10,072 nt of DNA from an uncultured Flavobacteriales bacterium (GTDB taxonomy: Bacteria; Bacteroidota; Bacteroidia; Flavobacteriales; Crocinitomicaceae). Shown one piece after another: positions 7,449 through 10,072 of the stretch. The stretch's first letter is position 1, and each line of letters starts with the position of its first letter. The stretch spans positions 1 through 10,072 of the forward strand of contig CAMLET010000074.1 in NCBI GenBank assembly GCA_946479125.1, in the 5' to 3' direction. The position numbers and the translations under genes were made by a program. Below the pieces are notes generated by a model that saw nothing but the letters and a program-made list of their open reading frames with translations, did not search any database and was not told the origin of the DNA.

Positions 7449-7847
7449 TTATTTCATAAACGCCTCCGAAAGCAATCGTGCAGATTCTGCTAATTCCTCC
7501 TGAGCCGGTTTCATTTTCTCTTTGGTAAAATCCATATCGTGTAACTGATTCATTGGAAGCAGATGAACATGTGCATGCGGAACTTCCAATCCAATTACGG
7601 TAACCCCTACTTTTCTGCAAGGATAAACTTCTTTTATTGCCTTTGCAACAGATTTGGCAAACACAATCAATTCTGAAAGCTCATTATCCTCTAAATCGAA
7701 TAAATAGTCTGTTTCCTTTTTGGGAATTACCAACACGTGGCCCATTCGAATGGGTTGGATATCCAAAAACGCCAAATACTTATCGTTCTCAGCCACTTTA
7801 TGGCAAGGAATCTCACCAGCAATAATCTTAGAGAAAATAGTTGCCAT
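7449..7847 (-). CDS. HIT-family nucleotide-binding protein (Hint-like)
   Basis: The product has 132 residues, usual for bacterial HIT proteins, which hydrolyse or bind nucleoside phosphoramidates and other adenine nucleotides in the cytoplasm. The histidine triad HAHVHLLP sits at 91-98, with H93 as the expected nucleophile. The N-terminal fold signature IFSKIIAGEIPCHKVAEND (4-22), AFLDIQPIRMGHVLVIPKK (26-44) and the shortened loop GLEVP just before the triad are as in other Bacteroidota members. The CxxC pair near the N-terminus of some HIT proteins is absent (TIFS instead), so zinc binding there is unlikely. The ATG at 7847 shares its A with the greA stop (TAATG), so translation is probably coupled to greA. 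There is no signal peptide. The physiological substrate is unknown. Confidence 0.93.
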   Translation of the reverse strand: MATIFSKIIAGEIPCHKVAENDKYLAFLDIQPIRMGHVLVIPKKETDYLFDLEDNELSELIVFAKSVAKAIKEVYPCRKVGVTVIGLEVPHAHVHLLPMNQLHDMDFTKEKMKPAQEELAESARLLSEAFMK

Positions 7848-8320
7848 TAGCGTGTAATTTCAACAACTTCAAATTTCATGATTCCGTTAGGTGTTTGAAT
7901 GTCGGCAATTTCACCAACCTTTTTACCTAACAAACCTTTTCCAATCGGAGAATCAACTGATATTTTTTTTGCCTTAAGATCGGCTTCACTTTCAGCAACA
8001 AGGGTATATTGAACGGTCATTCCGTTGTCTACATTCTTAATCGTCACGTTTGACAAGATGAATACTTTAGAATTATCTATAGAATCGTTGTCAATCAATC
8101 TTGCTTTAGAAATAAGTGTTTCCATTTTAGAGATCTTCATCTCCAACAATCCCTGTGCTTCCTTAGCTGCATCGTATTCAGCATTTTCAGAAAGATCTCC
8201 TTTATCTCGAGCCTCAGCGATCTGTTCGGAAATTGACGGACGCTGCACCGTTTTCATGTGATGCAATTCATCTTTCAATTTCTTAAGACCTTCCTCAGTA
8301 TAATAAGCTACATCAGCCAT
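7847..8320 (-). CDS. greA: Transcription elongation factor GreA
   Basis: The product has 157 residues, the standard GreA length. GreA enters the secondary channel of RNA polymerase and triggers cleavage of backtracked RNA. The N-terminal coiled coil carries the family signature ISEQIAEARDKGDLSENAEY (30-49), with the acidic tip residues D42 and E45 corresponding to D41 and E44 of E. coli GreA. The C-terminal FKBP-like domain contains SPIGKGLLGKKVGE near 123-136. I chose the ATG at 8320 (MADVAYYTEEGL) because it gives the conserved N-terminus; an in-frame ATG at 8353 would add 11 residues untypical of GreA and lies inside the terminator/leader hairpin. It has its own promoter just upstream and leads a two-gene unit with the HIT protein. 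Confidence 0.97.
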   Translation of the reverse strand: MADVAYYTEEGLKKLKDELHHMKTVQRPSISEQIAEARDKGDLSENAEYDAAKEAQGLLEMKISKMETLISKARLIDNDSIDNSKVFILSNVTIKNVDNGMTVQYTLVAESEADLKAKKISVDSPIGKGLLGKKVGEIADIQTPNGIMKFEVVEITR

Positions 8321-8357
8321 TTTGTATAGTATTTGGTTCCTTATATAACACAAACAA

Positions 8358-8376
8358 GAGAGCCCAATGGACTCTC
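8358..8376 (-). terminator. Intrinsic terminator of the PorV-like gene; also a 5' hairpin of the greA leader
   Basis: On the minus strand GAGAGTCC, ATT, GGGCTCTC forms an 8-bp stem (one G-U wobble) with a 3-nt loop, followed by the U-rich TTGTTTGTGTT. The wobble pairs only in RNA read from the minus strand; plus-strand RNA would have a C-A mismatch there. It lies 30 bp after the stop of the PorV/PorQ-family gene. The predicted greA start site is only a few bases upstream, so greA mRNA would begin with this same hairpin. Confidence 0.65.
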
Positions 8377-8385
8377 CTGTTCTAA

Positions 8386-8416
8386 CAAATATATGTAATT
8401 AAATAATTACTTCAAA
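8386..8416 (-). promoter_or_regulatory. greA promoter (TTTG, 19-bp spacer, TATATTTG)
   Basis: On the minus strand TTTG (8416-8413) and TATATTTG (8393-8386) are separated by 19 bp, matching both parts of the Bacteroidota housekeeping promoter (-33 TTTG, -7 TAnnTTTG). The -33 box lies within the last sense codons of the PorV/PorQ-family gene (Ser-Leu-Lys-stop). Transcription would start near 8379, leaving a greA leader of about 59 nt. It is the best-formed promoter in the window. Confidence 0.65.
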
Positions 8417-9471
8417 CTAATAGTAGCTCCTACAGTATGAATAGTTCCAAGAGCACCTGCAACGCGAACTGCATAATCAATTCCTAAAGCACTTTTGTTC
8501 TTTCCAACTAAAGCATCAACAGAGATACCTGCAGTTGGTCCGATAAGTGCGTTTGTACGATTTTCAGTAGAGAAAATGTTTTTCTCCAACACGTAACCTG
8601 CACGGAAATTGAATGCTGCTTTGTCCAACGTCATTCCATAATCAAGTCCTATACGGTATTGATCATTTTGGAATGAATTTGCTGTGAATGTTCCCATTAC
8701 TGTCAAACGATTAGCTTCATCAAAATTGAAGTCGTAAGAAGCACCGATGTTCAACAATGAAGGCAACTCATACGTAGCTGAACGTTGCTCCAATGTAGCA
8801 ATCTCACCATTTGTATTATAAGTTACTTCAGTTCCTAAACCATCACCTCTGTACTTAACAACCGGACCAACATTTTTCAAGTTGATACCAAATTTGATTT
8901 GCTCTTGTTCACCAGTAACGTAACGGATACCAGCGTCAAATGCAATTCCTGTCGCTTTCAAGTTTGAGATATTCTCAGAAAGAACTTTAAAGTTCAATCC
9001 ACCATAGATAGAAGAAGAGAAGCTTCTCGCAAAACCAATGTTAAACACATTGTATCTTGGAGAAAAGTTTCCGATACCACCTTCAGGAAGATCAACTGTA
9101 GTAACCATATTATCACCAAAATTCATTGACTGAATTGAAACGGCGATAACAGTGTTATCATTAATTCTCTGAGCCAAACCTGCAGAATTCAATCCAATAT
9201 TAGCACGACCTAACCAGTTCGTGTGGCTGAATTTAATTTGCGTTTTATCAGTAAAGGCCAAACCAGCAATGTTAGAGTAAGATGCTTCTAAACCAGTTGT
9301 GAAAGCACAACCTGCATCACCGTAACCAATACTGCGAGACCAAGGATTAATTAGTAACTGTGTAGCTCCGGCAGAACCAACGCGATCCTCGTTACCCGCG
9401 AAGGCAGTGGAGTAGCTTAGCACTACTCCAGCCAACGCTGTATATTTTAATACTTTATTAATTGATTTCAT
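8407..9471 (-). CDS. PorV/PorQ-family outer-membrane beta-barrel protein
   Basis: The product has 354 residues. Residues 1-25 are a signal peptide (ALAGVVLSYSTAFA before GNEDR). The mature N-terminus carries the family pattern: GSAGATQLLINPWSRSIGYG followed by DAGCAF and, after a short gap, SYSNIAGLAF, corresponding to the GA..FL.I....R..G.G.A......A...NPAGL signature of PorV/PorQ and FadL-like barrels. The rest is alternating beta-strand sequence to a C-terminal TVGATISLK. PorV carries T9SS substrates to the attachment complex; PorQ helps shuttle lipopolysaccharide for anchoring. The length is nearer to PorQ than to PorV, but neither role can be assigned from sequence alone. It follows the end of the upstream gene by 16 bp without a visible promoter, so the two are probably one transcript, ending at the hairpin at 8358-8376. 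It may be a dedicated partner of the upstream protein. Confidence 0.85.
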   Translation of the reverse strand: MKSINKVLKYTALAGVVLSYSTAFAGNEDRVGSAGATQLLINPWSRSIGYGDAGCAFTTGLEASYSNIAGLAFTDKTQIKFSHTNWLGRANIGLNSAGLAQRINDNTVIAVSIQSMNFGDNMVTTVDLPEGGIGNFSPRYNVFNIGFARSFSSSIYGGLNFKVLSENISNLKATGIAFDAGIRYVTGEQEQIKFGINLKNVGPVVKYRGDGLGTEVTYNTNGEIATLEQRSATYELPSLLNIGASYDFNFDEANRLTVMGTFTANSFQNDQYRIGLDYGMTLDKAAFNFRAGYVLEKNIFSTENRTNALIGPTAGISVDALVGKNKSALGIDYAVRVAGALGTIHTVGATISLK

Positions 9472-9487
9472 ACTTATTCAGTAACGA

Positions 9488-10072
9488 TTAAATATTCTCA
9501 AGGTCAATTTGACGCATACCGCCAAAGAACTTAACTACTTTCTCACCAACTCCTGGAACGTCAACGTGAATTAGATAAACCCCACTTGCAATTGGAACTC
9601 CAATTGAGTTCTTCATATCCCAATCGATAGAAGTAACTGTGTTGTCTTTCTTAAATTGACGAATCATTTTTCCACCTACGTTGTAAATAGACACCGTACA
9701 TTGGTCTGGTAAGTTTGTGATCTTAACACGTGTATCCAAACGGTTTCTCTCATAATCAGAGAACGCATAGTAAGGATTTGGCACTACGTTAATCAGATCA
9801 AGTGCACTTACCAAAGCATCCTGACTAGCTGTTGTAGTCATCAATGCATCCATATTCCAAGAGTATTTTGGTTTACCACCGTTTTCACCAGTTGCGATGT
9901 AATCCTCGTATGGACGCTCAACATGTAATTTAATACGTGTTTCTGTTTCCAACAAGTTTTTACCTGGAGTAGTTACCGTGTTTGCGATCCAAGTTAAGCT
10001 TTTGAACAATGCTCTGTAAGCTGCACTTGTACCTTCCTGGTATCTGTCGTAAACCCAGTTGTTAACTCCATC
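9488..10072 (-). CDS. C-terminal part of a large surface protein with a FlgD/T9SS-like terminal domain (N-terminus off window)
   Basis: The frame enters at the right edge with no start and ends in TAA at 9488, leaving 194 residues. A TTG at 10009 is internal, since the same frame stays open to 10072 (DGVNNWVYDRYQEGTSAAYR). Visible: a link region containing PKYSWNMDAL; the strand NVVPNPYYAFSDYE; KITNLPDQCTVSIYNVGGKM; SIDWDMKNSIGVPIASGVYL; and a final VPGVGEKVVKFFG. This is the layout of FlgD-like or T9SS-type C-terminal domains (PNP strand, a turn with W-D, then SGVY), but in a variant that I know from large Bacteroidota proteins encoded just before PorV/PorQ-family genes. The long tail after the last strand (GMRQIDLENI) is not typical of a standard type A sorting domain, so cleavage and export by the T9SS is inferred. 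PorU, which also has a FlgD-like end and neighbours PorV, is a less likely alternative. Confidence 0.75.
   Translation of the reverse strand, partial: DGVNNWVYDRYQEGTSAAYRALFKSLTWIANTVTTPGKNLLETETRIKLHVERPYEDYIATGENGGKPKYSWNMDALMTTTASQDALVSALDLINVVPNPYYAFSDYERNRLDTRVKITNLPDQCTVSIYNVGGKMIRQFKKDNTVTSIDWDMKNSIGVPIASGVYLIHVDVPGVGEKVVKFFGGMRQIDLENI

Noticed and set aside
7378..7620. Minus-strand frame running through the terminator into the HIT gene
   Set aside because: It overlaps the HIT gene in another frame and crosses a terminator hairpin; the HIT protein with its histidine triad is clearly the real product.
8321..8353. An upstream in-frame ATG giving GreA 11 extra N-terminal residues
   Set aside because: The added residues are not found in GreA proteins, the conserved N-terminus begins at 8320, and the upstream ATG overlaps the leader hairpin region.
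9488..10009. Treating the right-edge gene as a 173-residue protein starting at TTG 10009
   Set aside because: The same frame stays open to the window edge with matching composition, and a C-terminal domain without a signal peptide would make no sense as a separate protein.

Overview
The window looks like chromosomal DNA of a Bacteroidota bacterium, most likely a Flavobacteriales member (a Crocinitomicaceae/Fluviicola-type genome would fit, but this is inference). The reasons are several type IX secretion (T9SS) family proteins (PorP/SprF, PorV/PorQ, a TPR-PD40-OmpA protein, a cargo C-terminal sorting domain), A+T-rich intergenic DNA, weak Shine-Dalgarno sequences, and promoter boxes of the Bacteroidota type (TAnnTTTG at -7, TTTG at -33). 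I see no tRNA, rRNA, CRISPR array, transposase or phage gene.

Layout. (1) 1-1275, minus: the first 425 residues of a secreted, repeat-built protein; the T9SS sorting domain begins just as the window ends. (2) 1276-1644: a 369-bp A+T-rich divergent intergenic region with an interrupted hairpin and a weak promoter candidate. (3) 1645-4883, plus: a PorP/SprF-family outer-membrane protein whose frame overlaps a 747-residue TPR/PD40/OmpA-like protein; these two look like an envelope pair related to the T9SS. (4) 4930-7331, plus: a polytopic membrane acyltransferase coupled by an ATGA overlap to a secreted SGNH-hydrolase/PKD protein, headed by a good -7 box; this may be a surface O-acylation or deacylation module. 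(5) 7332-7448: a convergent intergenic region with two strong hairpins, one probably a bidirectional terminator. (6) 8320-7449, minus: greA and a HIT-family protein, sharing one base (TAATG). (7) 9471-8407, minus: a PorV/PorQ-family barrel protein 16 bp downstream of the C-terminal part of a large protein with a FlgD/T9SS-like terminal domain that runs off the right edge.

How it fits together: four of the eight genes belong to or resemble families that move proteins across, or anchor them at, the outer membrane. Two more may modify surface glycans, and greA-hit is a housekeeping unit between them. The most interesting points are the greA promoter, which lies in the end of the PorV-like gene so that the upstream gene's terminator hairpin becomes the 5' end of the greA leader; the coupled acyltransferase/SGNH-PKD pair; the altered OmpA domain plus C-terminal Ig-like module of the 747-residue protein; and the TTG start of the PorP/SprF gene. 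No clearly new system is proven by this sequence.
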